NCBI RefSeq assembly: GCF_014199535.1
Contig: NZ_JACHNV010000001.1
Span: 496,001-560,000 of the forward strand
Length of the DNA: 64,000 bases
Origin: Hymenobacter latericoloratus
Lineage (GTDB): Bacteria; Bacteroidota; Bacteroidia; Cytophagales; Hymenobacteraceae
Direction: 5' to 3'
Shown here: one piece after another, positions 45,057-53,327 of the stretch
Position numbering within the stretch: the stretch's first letter is position 1
How the letters are laid out: the number at the start of each line of letters is the position of its first letter
The notes under the pieces: generated by a model
What the model saw: only the letters and a program-made list of their open reading frames with translations
Told to the model about the DNA's origin: nothing
The model's database searches: none
Translations under genes and position numbers: made by a program

Positions 45057-46190
45057 GTGCGTCGTTCGTTTGCCTTCAAGTGTACCGTGTTGCTGATGCT
45101 GTGGGTGCTGGCAGCTATTGCCTGCGCTCAGATTCCGGCCTACACCTTCTGGCCCGCCATTTTTGGTGCCCTTACCCTACCCCTGGCGCTGGGGCTAAAC
45201 CTGCTGGCGGGCCTGTACTGGTTGCTGCGGCGCTGGCTGGTGGCCCTGCTGCCGTTGGGGCTGGCCGTGCTTACCTGGCCGCATTTCCAGCGGGGGCTGG
45301 CCGTACACCCCTTCCGCTTGGCCTCTGCAGCCAAAGAGCAGGCCGGCGGGCCAGTGGTGAAGCTGCTGTCGGCCAACGTGCGCATTTTCAACGTGTATCC
45401 GCAGCTGCGCGACGCTGATTTAACCTCCTCGCGGGAAATGGTGCGCTGGCTGGCCGAAAACCCCGCCGACATTCTCTGCCTCCAGGAGTTCTACAACGAG
45501 CCCGTAGGTACCCGCTCCCGCGACGGCAACGTGTTCCGGACGGTGGACCAGATTGGGCGGCGGGCCGGCCGGGAAGTGTTTCTGTCGAAGACGCTGACCA
45601 ACAGCGCCGGCGCCGAGTTTGGCATGGCTATTTTCAGCCGGTTCCCGATTGTGGCGAAGGGCACCGTCAGCTTCGGCAAGCTCACCCAGAACCACGCCAT
45701 GTGGGCCGATATCCGGCTGCCCTCCCAGGATACCATTCGGGTGTACAGCTTCCATTTGCAGAGCATGAGCATGGAGGAGAAAGACATCGTGGACAGCTAT
45801 TCCAGCAAGGCCGGCCTCAAGCAGAAAGGGCTGGGACTGCTGCGCCGCTTTAAGCGCGGGGCCGTGGCCCGGCACTGGCAGGTAGATACCCTGGTCCGCC
45901 GGTTTGAGCGCAGCTCCTACCCCCTGCTGCTATGCGCCGACCTCAACGACGTGCCCTACAGCTACAGCTACGACCAGCTGGCCGACCACTTCCAGAATGC
46001 CTGGGCCACCGTGGGCAACGGCGTGGGCAGCACCTACAATGGCCGCCTACCCTTCATCCGCATCGACAACCAGTTTGCCGGGCCGCAGTGGCGGATAGCG
46101 GACTATCAGGTGCACTACGATATTCCTTACTCCGACCATTTTCCTAGCACGGCTACCTATCAGTTGCGTGGGAGCAAGGAAGCTGAGTGA
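45057..46190 (+). CDS. Membrane-anchored endonuclease/exonuclease/phosphatase-family hydrolase
   Basis: About 377 residues from a GTG start; TTG at 45051 and ATG at 45096 are alternatives. Two or three N-terminal membrane helices (CTVLLMLWVLAAIACAQIPAY; LALGLNLLAGLYWLLRR) anchor an EEP domain (about 95-377). Its motifs are KLLSANVRIFNVY, DILCLQEFYNE (metal-binding Glu), FGMAIFSRFPIV, YSFHLQSMSM (His), CADLNDVPYSYSY (Asp-Asn) and the final SDHFPS. Members cleave phosphodiesters in nucleic acids, sphingolipids or phosphoinositides; the substrate cannot be told. The domain probably faces the periplasm. Confidence 0.88.
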   Translation: MRRSFAFKCTVLLMLWVLAAIACAQIPAYTFWPAIFGALTLPLALGLNLLAGLYWLLRRWLVALLPLGLAVLTWPHFQRGLAVHPFRLASAAKEQAGGPVVKLLSANVRIFNVYPQLRDADLTSSREMVRWLAENPADILCLQEFYNEPVGTRSRDGNVFRTVDQIGRRAGREVFLSKTLTNSAGAEFGMAIFSRFPIVAKGTVSFGKLTQNHAMWADIRLPSQDTIRVYSFHLQSMSMEEKDIVDSYSSKAGLKQKGLGLLRRFKRGAVARHWQVDTLVRRFERSSYPLLLCADLNDVPYSYSYDQLADHFQNAWATVGNGVGSTYNGRLPFIRIDNQFAGPQWRIADYQVHYDIPYSDHFPSTATYQLRGSKEAE

Positions 46191-46211
46191 TTTTATACTT
46201 GCAGTTCTATC

Positions 46212-46241
46212 TTATAAACTGGCTACGGAACTTTATAAACT
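46212..46241. repeat. Two identical 9-bp direct repeats with 12-bp spacing
   Basis: TTATAAACT occurs at 46212-46220 and again at 46233-46241, separated by exactly 12 bp. On the minus strand each reads AGTTTATAA. The geometry is that of LytTR-domain binding sites. It lies about 190 bp upstream of cysS, in an AT-rich gap after the EEP gene. Confidence 0.5.
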
Positions 46242-46416
46242 ACCAGCCTTTGGTTTTGTACCGTTTGAGGTGAGGTTTATACTTAGTTGCCGATAAATAG
46301 CGGCTTAGTGCAGCCATTTCCAGTAGTTTTCTGTTAGTACTGCCCGCAGTCTGGCCGGGTGGTAGCGCGCAGGTTACAAAATCTGTGCAATCCGCTTACT
46401 CTGCAGAATCTGCGGT

Positions 46417-46424
46417 TACTTTTG
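46417..46424 (+). promoter_or_regulatory. -7 promoter box directly at the cysS start
   Basis: TACTTTTG fits TAnnTTTG and ends only 5 nt before the cysS ATG. Transcription would start at or next to the ATG, implying a leaderless mRNA. Confidence 0.5.
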
Positions 46425-46429
46425 CACCT

Positions 46430-47977
46430 ATGCAGCCTACCCTCTCGCTCTACAACACGCTTACCCGCCGCAAAGCCCCATTTCAGCCCCTGAATGCGCC
46501 TTTTGTGGGCGTGTACCTCTGCGGCCCTACCGTTTACAGCGAGGCCCACGTAGGCAATGCCCGGGGCCCGGTGGTGTTTGATGTGCTCACGCGCTACCTC
46601 CGCCACCTGGGCTACACCGTGCGCTATGTGCGCAACATCACGGATGTGGGCCACCTGGAAGGCGACGCCGACGAGGGCGAGGACAAAATCAGCAAGCGGG
46701 CCCGCGCCCAGCAGCTGGAGCCCATGCAGGTAGCCGAGCAGTACACCAACCTCTACCAGAACCACATGGAGGCGCTGGGCTGCCTACCCCCCGATATTAC
46801 CCCCCGGGCCAGTGGCCACATCATCGAGCAGATTGAGATGATTCAGCAGATCATCAATAACGGCTTTGGCTACGAAACCAACGGCTCGGTGTACTTCGAT
46901 GTGCCGGCGTACAACGCGGCAGGCCGCGGCTACGGCAAGCTCTCGAACCGGGTAGTGGAAGAGTTGCTGGCCGGCTCCCGCGACAACCTCGCGGGCCAGG
47001 ACGAGAAGCGTAGTCCCCTGGACTTTGCTCTCTGGAAAAAGGCCGATGAGCGCCACCTCATGCGCTGGGCCTCGCCCTGGAGCGAAGGGTTCCCGGGCTG
47101 GCACCTGGAGTGCTCGGCCATGAGCCGCAAGTACCTCGGCGCGGAGTTCGATATTCACGGTGGGGGGCTGGACTTGATGTTCCCGCACCACGAGTGCGAA
47201 ATTGCCCAGAGCCAGGCCTGCAACCATCCCACCAATGAGGCCCAGGTGTGGATGCACAACAATATGATTACGGTGAACGGCCAGAAGATGAGCAAGGCGC
47301 TGGGCAACTTCATCACCATGAGCCAGCTCTTCGAGGGTACCAATACTACGCTCAGTCAGGCCTACTCGCCCATGACGGTGCGCTTCTTCCTGTTGCAGGC
47401 CCACTACCGCAGCACCATCGATATTACCGATGATGCCTTGCAGGCGGCCCGCAAAGGCTACCGTAAGCTCATGAACGGTCTGCGTTTGCTGGATAAGCTG
47501 GTGCTACCCCAGGGAACCGAGCAAACCGCCGACACGGCCGCCGCTGATGCGGAGCTGCGCAAGCTTTCCGCTGACTGCTACACGGGCATTAACGACGACC
47601 TGAACACGGCCCGCACCATTGCCAGCCTGTTTAATTTGCTGCGCAAGCTCAATGCCTATGCTGCCAACCTAGCTACGCTGGCTCAGGTTAGTACCGAGGC
47701 GCTGACCGAAGCCACCACTACGTTCCGGACGCTGGTGCAAGACGTGCTGGGCCTGCAGGATGAACCGCGGGCCAATGTAGAGGACCTGCTGGGCCTGACC
47801 CTCGACTTCTATAAAATTGCCAAGCAAAGCGCCAACCAGGCCCGCGAAGAAGGCAACATGGAAGAGGCCACCAAGCACTACGGTGAAATTGACCGTATCC
47901 GAGCTGCTCTGAAAGACCAAGGGATTGTGGTGAAGGACACCAAAGCCGGCGTAGATTGGGCCTATAGCGAAGAATAA
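46430..47977 (+). CDS. cysS: Cysteinyl-tRNA synthetase
   Basis: 515 residues from ATG 46430 ([20 protein letters not shown]). The class I motifs are intact: the zinc Cys and HVGN signature in [17 protein letters not shown], further zinc ligands in WHLECSAMS and [11 protein letters not shown], and the KMSKALGNF loop. The C-terminal helical domain ends [17 protein letters not shown]. It charges tRNA(Cys). The 15 codons upstream in frame are rejected because the -7 box overlaps them. No T-box or leader peptide precedes the gene; the promoter box abuts the start codon. Confidence 0.97.
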   Translation: MQPTLSLYNTLTRRKAPFQPLNAPFVGVYLCGPTVYSEAHVGNARGPVVFDVLTRYLRHLGYTVRYVRNITDVGHLEGDADEGEDKISKRARAQQLEPMQVAEQYTNLYQNHMEALGCLPPDITPRASGHIIEQIEMIQQIINNGFGYETNGSVYFDVPAYNAAGRGYGKLSNRVVEELLAGSRDNLAGQDEKRSPLDFALWKKADERHLMRWASPWSEGFPGWHLECSAMSRKYLGAEFDIHGGGLDLMFPHHECEIAQSQACNHPTNEAQVWMHNNMITVNGQKMSKALGNFITMSQLFEGTNTTLSQAYSPMTVRFFLLQAHYRSTIDITDDALQAARKGYRKLMNGLRLLDKLVLPQGTEQTADTAAADAELRKLSADCYTGINDDLNTARTIASLFNLLRKLNAYAANLATLAQVSTEALTEATTTFRTLVQDVLGLQDEPRANVEDLLGLTLDFYKIAKQSANQAREEGNMEEATKHYGEIDRIRAALKDQGIVVKDTKAGVDWAYSEE

Positions 47978-47984
47978 ACAGTAG

Positions 47985-48073
47985 CGCGAAGCTCCAGCTT
48001 CGCGGCGTGCCCGTGCTGAGCGCGGGCGGCAGCAACCCCGACTGTTCAACGAGGTACAAAGCTGGAGCTTTGT
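47985..48073. repeat. Paired palindromes (REP-like element) between cysS and the cyclase gene
   Basis: CGCGAAGCT-CC-AGCTTCGCG (47985-48004) and ACAAAGCT-GG-AGCTTTGT (48056-48073) are two perfect palindromes sharing the core AAGCT(CC/GG)AGCTT. Between them is an imperfect GCCCG...CGGGC hairpin. The unit fills the gap between cysS and the next ATG at 48095 and looks like a dispersed REP/BIME-type element. Confidence 0.65.
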
Positions 48074-48094
48074 GCCGCTGGTAACGCTCCCCGA

Positions 48095-49111
48095 ATGAAC
48101 CTTCTTTCTCGTCTTGCTCCGGCCGCAATGGTAGCCTTGCTGCTGCTCACGGCCTGCCCCTCTAAAAAGGAAACCACCGAAGCCGAAACCTCCGCGGCCA
48201 GCCAGCCTACCTTACCTAAAGCACCGGACTTCAACCCGGACTCGGCCTATGCGTACACGGCCAAGCAGGTGGCTTTTGGTCCGCGTGTGCCTAACACCAA
48301 GGCTCACGTGCAAACCGGCGACTGGATTATCGGCAAGTTCAAAGAAGCTGGGCTGACGGTGAAGGAGCAGCCGTTTGAGGCCATGGCTTTTGACGGCAAA
48401 ATGCTGAAGTCACGCAACATCATTGCCCAGTACATGCCGCAGGCGCCTCGCCGCATTGCCATCTTCACCCACTGGGATACCCGCCCCTTCGCCGATAAAG
48501 ACAAGGAAAAGAAAAACCAGCCGCTTGATGGTGCTTCCGACGGCGCCAGCGGGGTAGGCGTTGCCCTGGAAATGGCCCGGATTCTTTCCCTGCAGAAGGA
48601 CGCGGCCGCACCTGGAGTTGGGGTCGATTTTATTCTGTTCGACTCGGAGGACTACGGCTACGACGGCAGCACCCAAGGCGAGAAAAAGAACCTACTAGGC
48701 CAGCAGGAAACCTGGTGCTTGGGCTCTCAGCACTGGGCCAAAAACATGGTGCCCGCCAACTACAAGCCTAACTATGGCATTCTGCTGGATATGGTAGGAG
48801 CCAAAAACGCCAAGTTTACCCGCGAGCAGCTTTCCCGCGAAAAAGCCGCCGACGTGGTAGAAAAAGTGTGGAACAACGCCGCTCAGCTCGGCTTTTCCGA
48901 TTACTTCCTGTTCACGGATGGTTATGGCCTCACCGATGACCACGTTTTCACGAACCAGGCTGGTGTGCGCACCATTGATGTCATCGACTTCCTGCCTAAT
49001 GGGGAATTTCAGCCCTACCACCACACCACTCAGGACAATATGAGCATCATCGATAAGCGGACGCTCAAGGCCGTGGGCCAAACCCTACTGACGACTATTT
49101 ACGCCGAGTAG
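48095..49111 (+). CDS. Glutaminyl-peptide cyclotransferase-like M28 lipoprotein
   Basis: 338 residues. The lipobox LLTAC puts the lipidated Cys at residue 21. The fold is M28/glutaminyl cyclase: IFTHWDTRPF, DGASDGASGVGVALEMA (zinc Asp149), FILFDSEDYGYD (Glu185-Asp186, in place of the Glu-Glu of animal cyclases), DMVGAKNAKF and the zinc His in YHHTTQDN. Glutaminyl cyclases turn N-terminal Gln into pyroglutamate. That role fits Bacteroidota, where most exported proteins have Gln right after the signal peptide, as seen for ten proteins of this window. An aminopeptidase activity cannot be ruled out. Confidence 0.85.
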   Translation: MNLLSRLAPAAMVALLLLTACPSKKETTEAETSAASQPTLPKAPDFNPDSAYAYTAKQVAFGPRVPNTKAHVQTGDWIIGKFKEAGLTVKEQPFEAMAFDGKMLKSRNIIAQYMPQAPRRIAIFTHWDTRPFADKDKEKKNQPLDGASDGASGVGVALEMARILSLQKDAAAPGVGVDFILFDSEDYGYDGSTQGEKKNLLGQQETWCLGSQHWAKNMVPANYKPNYGILLDMVGAKNAKFTREQLSREKAADVVEKVWNNAAQLGFSDYFLFTDGYGLTDDHVFTNQAGVRTIDVIDFLPNGEFQPYHHTTQDNMSIIDKRTLKAVGQTLLTTIYAE

Positions 49112-49120
49112 CCTACCTCT

Positions 49121-49174
49121 GCTAAAACGCCAAAGCCCTGACGATGCGAGTTGTCAGGGCTTTGGCGTTTTAGC
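49121..49174. terminator. Bidirectional terminator with a 22-bp perfect stem
   Basis: Bases 49121-49142 (starting GCTAAAACGCC) are the exact reverse complement of 49153-49174, and the pairing extends outward with one mismatch. It lies between the convergent cyclase and GNAT genes. Confidence 0.92.
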
Positions 49175-49193
49175 AGGGGTAGGCTTTAGCTTA

Positions 49194-49715
49194 TCAACTC
49201 AACAGCTTGTAGTAGTACACTGTGGCAAGCGGTTCGCCTCTCTCGTTATACACAAAGTTGGGGATGGCGCCTACTGGTACGTAACCGAGGTTCTGATACA
49301 GCCGCTCGGAGGGGGCGCCCTGTAGGGTGTCCAGTACCAGCGTAGTGCGGTGGTGCCGCCGTGCTACCCGCTCTACTTCCTCCATAAGTCGGCGGCCGAT
49401 GCCTTGGCGCTGGGCTTTGCTATGCACGAGCAGCTTGGCTACCTCGGCGCGATGCAGCCCATTGGCTTTCCGAACTAGGTGCAGCTGTACGGTGCCTACC
49501 AGCTCGCCATCCTGTTCTGCCACTACCAGCAGTATGTTGCCCGACGGCAGCATTGTTTCAATCTCCTGCCAGTACTCCCGAGCCTCAGCAGCAGCTAGGG
49601 GCAGCAGAAACCCTACCGACGCACCCGAACCAACAGCATCTTGCAGCAGTTCAGTCAGGCCAGGGAGGTAGGGCGCAAATTCAGCGGCTGATACAAGACG
49701 AAGGACGATGGACAT
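49194..49715 (-). CDS. GNAT-family N-acetyltransferase
   Basis: 173 residues with a single GNAT fold. The acetyl-CoA binding segment is AEVAKLLVHSKAQRQGIGRRLMEEVERVA, seen here through KLLVHSKAQRQGIGRRLM, and the C-terminal strand-helix contains ERLYQNLGYVPVG. The acceptor is unknown. It begins 18 nt after the stop of the LD-carboxypeptidase gene and is likely cotranscribed with it. Confidence 0.9.
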   Translation of the reverse strand: MSIVLRLVSAAEFAPYLPGLTELLQDAVGSGASVGFLLPLAAAEAREYWQEIETMLPSGNILLVVAEQDGELVGTVQLHLVRKANGLHRAEVAKLLVHSKAQRQGIGRRLMEEVERVARRHHRTTLVLDTLQGAPSERLYQNLGYVPVGAIPNFVYNERGEPLATVYYYKLLS

Positions 49716-49733
49716 ACCAAACAGAGGTAGGGA

Positions 49734-50639
49734 TTATAGATATTCCAATCGGGCCCCGGCCTCATCTACAGTCAGGCGGGCCTGCCGACCTACAATCAGG
49801 GCTATGTTCTGGGGCTCGTGGCCGATGGGAAAGCCGTGGGCAACCGGGAAGCCATACTTGCCGGCGTAGTGCTGAATTATTTCGTTGGGTGTCTGGCCGT
49901 AGGGCACGGCGTTGTCCTGAGGGTTGGTGAAATGCCCTACCAGCAGACCGGCCAAATGGCGCAGCTTGCCGGTGCGGTCCAGGTGTAGCATCATCCGGTC
50001 GATGGCGTAGAGGTATTCATCGATGTCCTCTAAAAACAGGATGCGGCCGGCAGTGGATACATCGGAGGCGGTGCCGGTGAGGGTTTGCAGTAGGCTGAGG
50101 TTGCCGCCCACTAACTCACCGATAGCGGTGCCAAGCTGGTTGAGCGGGTGGGCCGACAACGTGTAGCGGAGCTCTTCGCCAAACAGTGCCTTCCGCAGGC
50201 TTTCTACCGATTCCTCTCCGCCTTCTTGGTGGAATAGCAGCGGCATCACGCCATGGATACTTTGGTGCCCGAGCTTCAGCAGATGGCAATGCAGGGTCGT
50301 AATGTCGGAGAAGCCGACAATCCACTTAGGGTCCTGGGCGAAGCGGGAAAAATCGAGGCCATCAATAATGCGCGGGGTACCGTAGCCGCCACGGGCGCAC
50401 AGAATAGCCCGGATGTCGGGGTTGTCGAGCTGCTGCTGAAAATCCTGTCGGCGCACCTCATCGTCGCCCCCAAACTGGTGATGAGCAATGTTGGTGCTGG
50501 CTCCTAATACTACCCGCAGCCCCCAGCTTTCCAGCGTGGCAACGGCCGCCGCCAGTTCCTCGTGCGAGGCTTTGCGGGCGGGGCAGACAATAGCAACCTG
50601 GTCGCCGGGGCGGAGGGGAGCGGGGGCAGTGGTGGGCAT
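49734..50639 (-). CDS. LD-carboxypeptidase (peptidase family S66)
   Basis: 301 residues, the usual length. The nucleophile is S111 in VGFSDITTLH, preceded by the family signature LCARGGYGTPRI; the second domain holds GELVGGNLSLLQTLTGT, ILFLEDIDE (Glu) and GLLVGHFTNP (His). S66 enzymes cut the terminal D-Ala from murein tetrapeptides in the cytoplasm (LdcA) or hydrolyse microcin C (MccF). No microcin genes are near, so a murein-recycling role is more likely. It has a -7 box at 50668-50675 and is followed by the GNAT gene. Confidence 0.92.
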   Translation of the reverse strand: MPTTAPAPLRPGDQVAIVCPARKASHEELAAAVATLESWGLRVVLGASTNIAHHQFGGDDEVRRQDFQQQLDNPDIRAILCARGGYGTPRIIDGLDFSRFAQDPKWIVGFSDITTLHCHLLKLGHQSIHGVMPLLFHQEGGEESVESLRKALFGEELRYTLSAHPLNQLGTAIGELVGGNLSLLQTLTGTASDVSTAGRILFLEDIDEYLYAIDRMMLHLDRTGKLRHLAGLLVGHFTNPQDNAVPYGQTPNEIIQHYAGKYGFPVAHGFPIGHEPQNIALIVGRQARLTVDEAGARLEYL

Positions 50640-50667
50640 AGCGAGGGGTAGGGAAATTCAGACGCCA

Positions 50668-50675
50668 CAAACCTA
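50668..50675 (-). promoter_or_regulatory. Candidate -7 promoter box for the LD-carboxypeptidase-GNAT unit
   Basis: The minus strand reads TAGGTTTG (TAnnTTTG), 28 nt upstream of the ATG at 50639. A TTTG lies 14 nt further upstream. Confidence 0.45.
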
Positions 50676-50732
50676 AATAAACCCAGAGCCAAAAACGCTA
50701 CCTCAACGCAAGGGTGGGGGTAGGGCAGGTGG

Positions 50733-50740
50733 TATCTTTG
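50733..50740 (+). promoter_or_regulatory. Candidate -7 promoter box for the esterase gene
   Basis: TATCTTTG fits TAnnTTTG and lies 32 nt upstream of the ATG at 50773. It faces away from the LD-carboxypeptidase promoter 57 bp to the left. Confidence 0.45.
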
Positions 50741-50772
50741 TGGTGGCGTGCGTAGCTCGTACCCTCTTACGT

Positions 50773-51987
50773 ATGAAATTTTACCTTCTGTTGCTCCTAC
50801 TCTGCTTGAGCTTGTGGCCCGCCAGCCTGCGGGCCCAGGTAGCTCCCGATACTACGCGGGGCCGCTACCATCGGCCCGTATTCCGGCAGGTGAACGTGCG
50901 GCGCAACGTGGAATTTGGGCAGGCTACCACGTTGCTCGGCCTCTCGCAAACGTTGTACATGGATGTGTATGAGCCAGCCGGCGACACCGTGCGCCGCCGG
51001 CCGCTGGTGGTACTGGCCCACGAAGGCGGCTTCCTGACCGGAACCCGCGACGACGCTGTGATGACGGCCCTCTGCAATCGGCTGGCGCGGCTGGGCTACG
51101 TAGCGGCTACCATTGATTACCGGCTTTACTTCTTCCCATTTGATACCGTGGGCATTGGGCGGGCAGCCATCCGGGCCACCCAGGACATGCGGGCGGCGGT
51201 GCGGTTTTTTCGGCACGATGCCGCTACGGCCAAGAAATTTCGGGTGCACCCGGGGTATGTGTTCGTGGGCGGGTCCTCCGCCGGCGGCTTTATGGCCCTG
51301 CAAACCGGCTACCTCAACAAAGCGGCTGAAGTGCCCGCCTACCTTGATCTGAAAGCTCTGGGCGGGCTGGAGGGCAGCGGCGGCCACCCCGGCTACAGCA
51401 GCAAGCCCCGTGGGGTTATTAACCTGTGTGGTGCTTTGGCCCGGGCCTCCTGGCTGGAAGCCGGCGACGTGCCCCTCTGCAGCGTGCACGGCACCCGCGA
51501 CGGACTGGTGCCCTACGGGCGGGGAACGGTGGGCTCGGCTCTGCCCCCGCAGCTGGTGTATGGCAGTGGCGCCCTCCGCGTAAGGGCCAACGCTGTGGGC
51601 GTGCCCAATGTGCTGCGCCGACTGCGCGGGGCTGGTCATGTGCCGTACTCATTTGAGCCCACTTACCTTGATTCCGCCTTCTTTGCCATGCGTGACTTTC
51701 TGCGCCCTTTACTGGGGGTAGGAGCCCCCGGCCCCCTGCTGGCCGCAGCACTTAACCCGCGCCGAGTGGCGCAAGTAACCGCTCTGCTATTACCTCGCCG
51801 TATCGGTTTGCAAGGCTTATCAGCTCCTGCCGAAGTAACCTGGCGGCCGGATCTGCTGAAAGCCGTGCCCGATTCAACCCAGCGCCCCATCAGTCCAGCA
51901 TCCTCACTACCGGCGGCTGATGCAGTTCCTGCCGCTCCAGCAGTTTCAGTTCCGCCAGGGGGTAGCAAATCAGAGCCGGAGCCCTAG
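50773..51987 (+). CDS. Exported alpha/beta-hydrolase (carboxylesterase-like)
   Basis: 404 residues from ATG 50773, whose signal peptide MKFYLLLLLLCLSLWPASLRA is cleaved before QVAPDTT. The alpha/beta-hydrolase core runs to about residue 330: LVVLAHEGGFLTG (oxyanion region, HEGG in place of the common HGGG), the nucleophile in FVGGSSAGGFMAL, and the acid/His region CSVHGTRDGLVPYG and GAGHVPYSFE. The last ~70 residues are a low-complexity Ala/Pro/Ser tail (PAADAVPAAPAVSVPPGG), with no sorting domain. It should hydrolyse an ester in the periplasm or outside the cell; the substrate is unknown. Confidence 0.85.
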   Translation: MKFYLLLLLLCLSLWPASLRAQVAPDTTRGRYHRPVFRQVNVRRNVEFGQATTLLGLSQTLYMDVYEPAGDTVRRRPLVVLAHEGGFLTGTRDDAVMTALCNRLARLGYVAATIDYRLYFFPFDTVGIGRAAIRATQDMRAAVRFFRHDAATAKKFRVHPGYVFVGGSSAGGFMALQTGYLNKAAEVPAYLDLKALGGLEGSGGHPGYSSKPRGVINLCGALARASWLEAGDVPLCSVHGTRDGLVPYGRGTVGSALPPQLVYGSGALRVRANAVGVPNVLRRLRGAGHVPYSFEPTYLDSAFFAMRDFLRPLLGVGAPGPLLAAALNPRRVAQVTALLLPRRIGLQGLSAPAEVTWRPDLLKAVPDSTQRPISPASSLPAADAVPAAPAVSVPPGGSKSEPEP

Positions 51988-52018
51988 GTAGGAAACCTAA
52001 GCTTGCTCTGTAAACCAG

Positions 52019-52051
52019 AAAGCCCCACCTGACGCAGTCAGGTGGGGCTTT
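52019..52051. terminator. Bidirectional terminator between esterase and hom
   Basis: AAAGCCCCACCTGAC (52019-52033) pairs perfectly with GTCAGGTGGGGCTTT (52037-52051) around GCA. It serves the convergent esterase and hom genes. Confidence 0.88.
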
Positions 52052-52070
52052 CGCTTCTTGATCGGCGCTA

Positions 52071-53327
52071 CTACGCCGAAAATTCCTCGGCCAGAGAGGC
52101 TACACTAATTGGGCGCAGGCGGCCGGTGCGGACGATGAAGGCGCCGTATTTGCGCAAAGTGTCACGGTGACGGATGAGGTTTTCCAGGGCCACGTAGCCT
52201 ACTACATATTCATCCTCGTCGGCTTCTTCGGAAATCTCGCTGAAATCGAGCAGGTCGATGATGCGGTCTTCATCGGTGCGGAGGTAGATTTCCACTTCCA
52301 GGTCGGAGGCGTAGGTAGGCGGGTTAGCCGCTTTGGAATACTGATACGTAAAACCCTGCCGGAGGGCCGCTAAATCAGCCAGCACAGCCGAGCCGGTGGG
52401 GTGTCCACCAGCCCCACGACCACGTAGAAACTGCTCACCAGCAAAATCGGCTTCAAGTACTACCCCGTTAAACTCGTGGTCTACGGCGTATAGCGGCGAC
52501 TCAGGGCCGACCAGCTGAGGTGTTACCAACACCGTCACGCGGCCATCGGGCAGGCGCTGCAGACCGGCTACTACCTTTATTTTCTGCCCCTGGCTAGCGG
52601 CGAAGGCAATATCAACGGCGCTGATTCCCTCAATGCCCAAGTTGAGTACCTGCTCCGGCTGCAGAAACGCCCCGTAGGCGTGCGCGGCCAGCAGCACGGC
52701 CTTGGAGCGCGGGTCGAAAGCACCCATGTCAAGGCTGGGGTCGGTTTCGGCAAAACCTCGTTCCTGGGCTTCTGCCAGGGCCGATGAGTATTCCGAGCCT
52801 TCCTCGCCCATGCGCGTGAGCACGTAGTTGGAGGAGCCGTTGAGGATGCCCGTCAGGCGGCTGAGTGGCTCTGCACTGAAATAGGCGTCCAGGGTCCGGA
52901 TGATGGGAATACTGCCACACACGGCTGCCTCATATAATAAGGTGCCTTGGCCTTCGCGCTGCAGCTGCACCAGCTCGGGGAGGTGGCGGGCCAGCATGGC
53001 TTTGTTGGCCGTTACTACCCGGCGGCCCCGGCGCAAGGCTTCGGCCACCAGCCGGAACGCAGCGTCAGCATCGTCGATTACCTCTACCAGCACATCCAGC
53101 GTTTCGTCGTTCAGTAGGGCTTCCGCATCGAACTCAAACCGCTCGGCTGGAAGCGGCCGAACCTTGTCCGGGGTTTTCACCACAATGCGGGCAATGTAGA
53201 AACCAGCGTCGGGCTGCTGATCCAGAAGTTCGTAGAGGCCCTGGCCTACACAGCCAAACCCAATCAGACCCACCCGCCAGGGCCGAGCAACAAAGGAAGC
53301 AGAAACGGGGGCAGTGTTAGTGGGCAT
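52071..53327 (-). CDS. hom: Homoserine dehydrogenase
   Basis: 418 residues from ATG 53327 (MPTNTAPVSASFVARPWRVGLI), which overlaps the metX end by 11 bases; the 17 upstream codons lie inside metX. The NADP-binding GxGxxG is GLIGFGCVGQGLYELL. Catalytic-domain motifs are VVTANKAMLA, YEAAVCGSIPIIR, GILNGSSNYVLTRM and FAETDPSLDMGAFDPRSK. The C-terminal ~70 residues (after KAANPPTYASDLEVEIYLRT) look like an ACT-type domain. It reduces aspartate semialdehyde to homoserine, the substrate of MetX, and ends the metY-metX-hom operon. Confidence 0.95.
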   Translation of the reverse strand: MPTNTAPVSASFVARPWRVGLIGFGCVGQGLYELLDQQPDAGFYIARIVVKTPDKVRPLPAERFEFDAEALLNDETLDVLVEVIDDADAAFRLVAEALRRGRRVVTANKAMLARHLPELVQLQREGQGTLLYEAAVCGSIPIIRTLDAYFSAEPLSRLTGILNGSSNYVLTRMGEEGSEYSSALAEAQERGFAETDPSLDMGAFDPRSKAVLLAAHAYGAFLQPEQVLNLGIEGISAVDIAFAASQGQKIKVVAGLQRLPDGRVTVLVTPQLVGPESPLYAVDHEFNGVVLEADFAGEQFLRGRGAGGHPTGSAVLADLAALRQGFTYQYSKAANPPTYASDLEVEIYLRTDEDRIIDLLDFSEISEEADEDEYVVGYVALENLIRHRDTLRKYGAFIVRTGRLRPISVASLAEEFSA

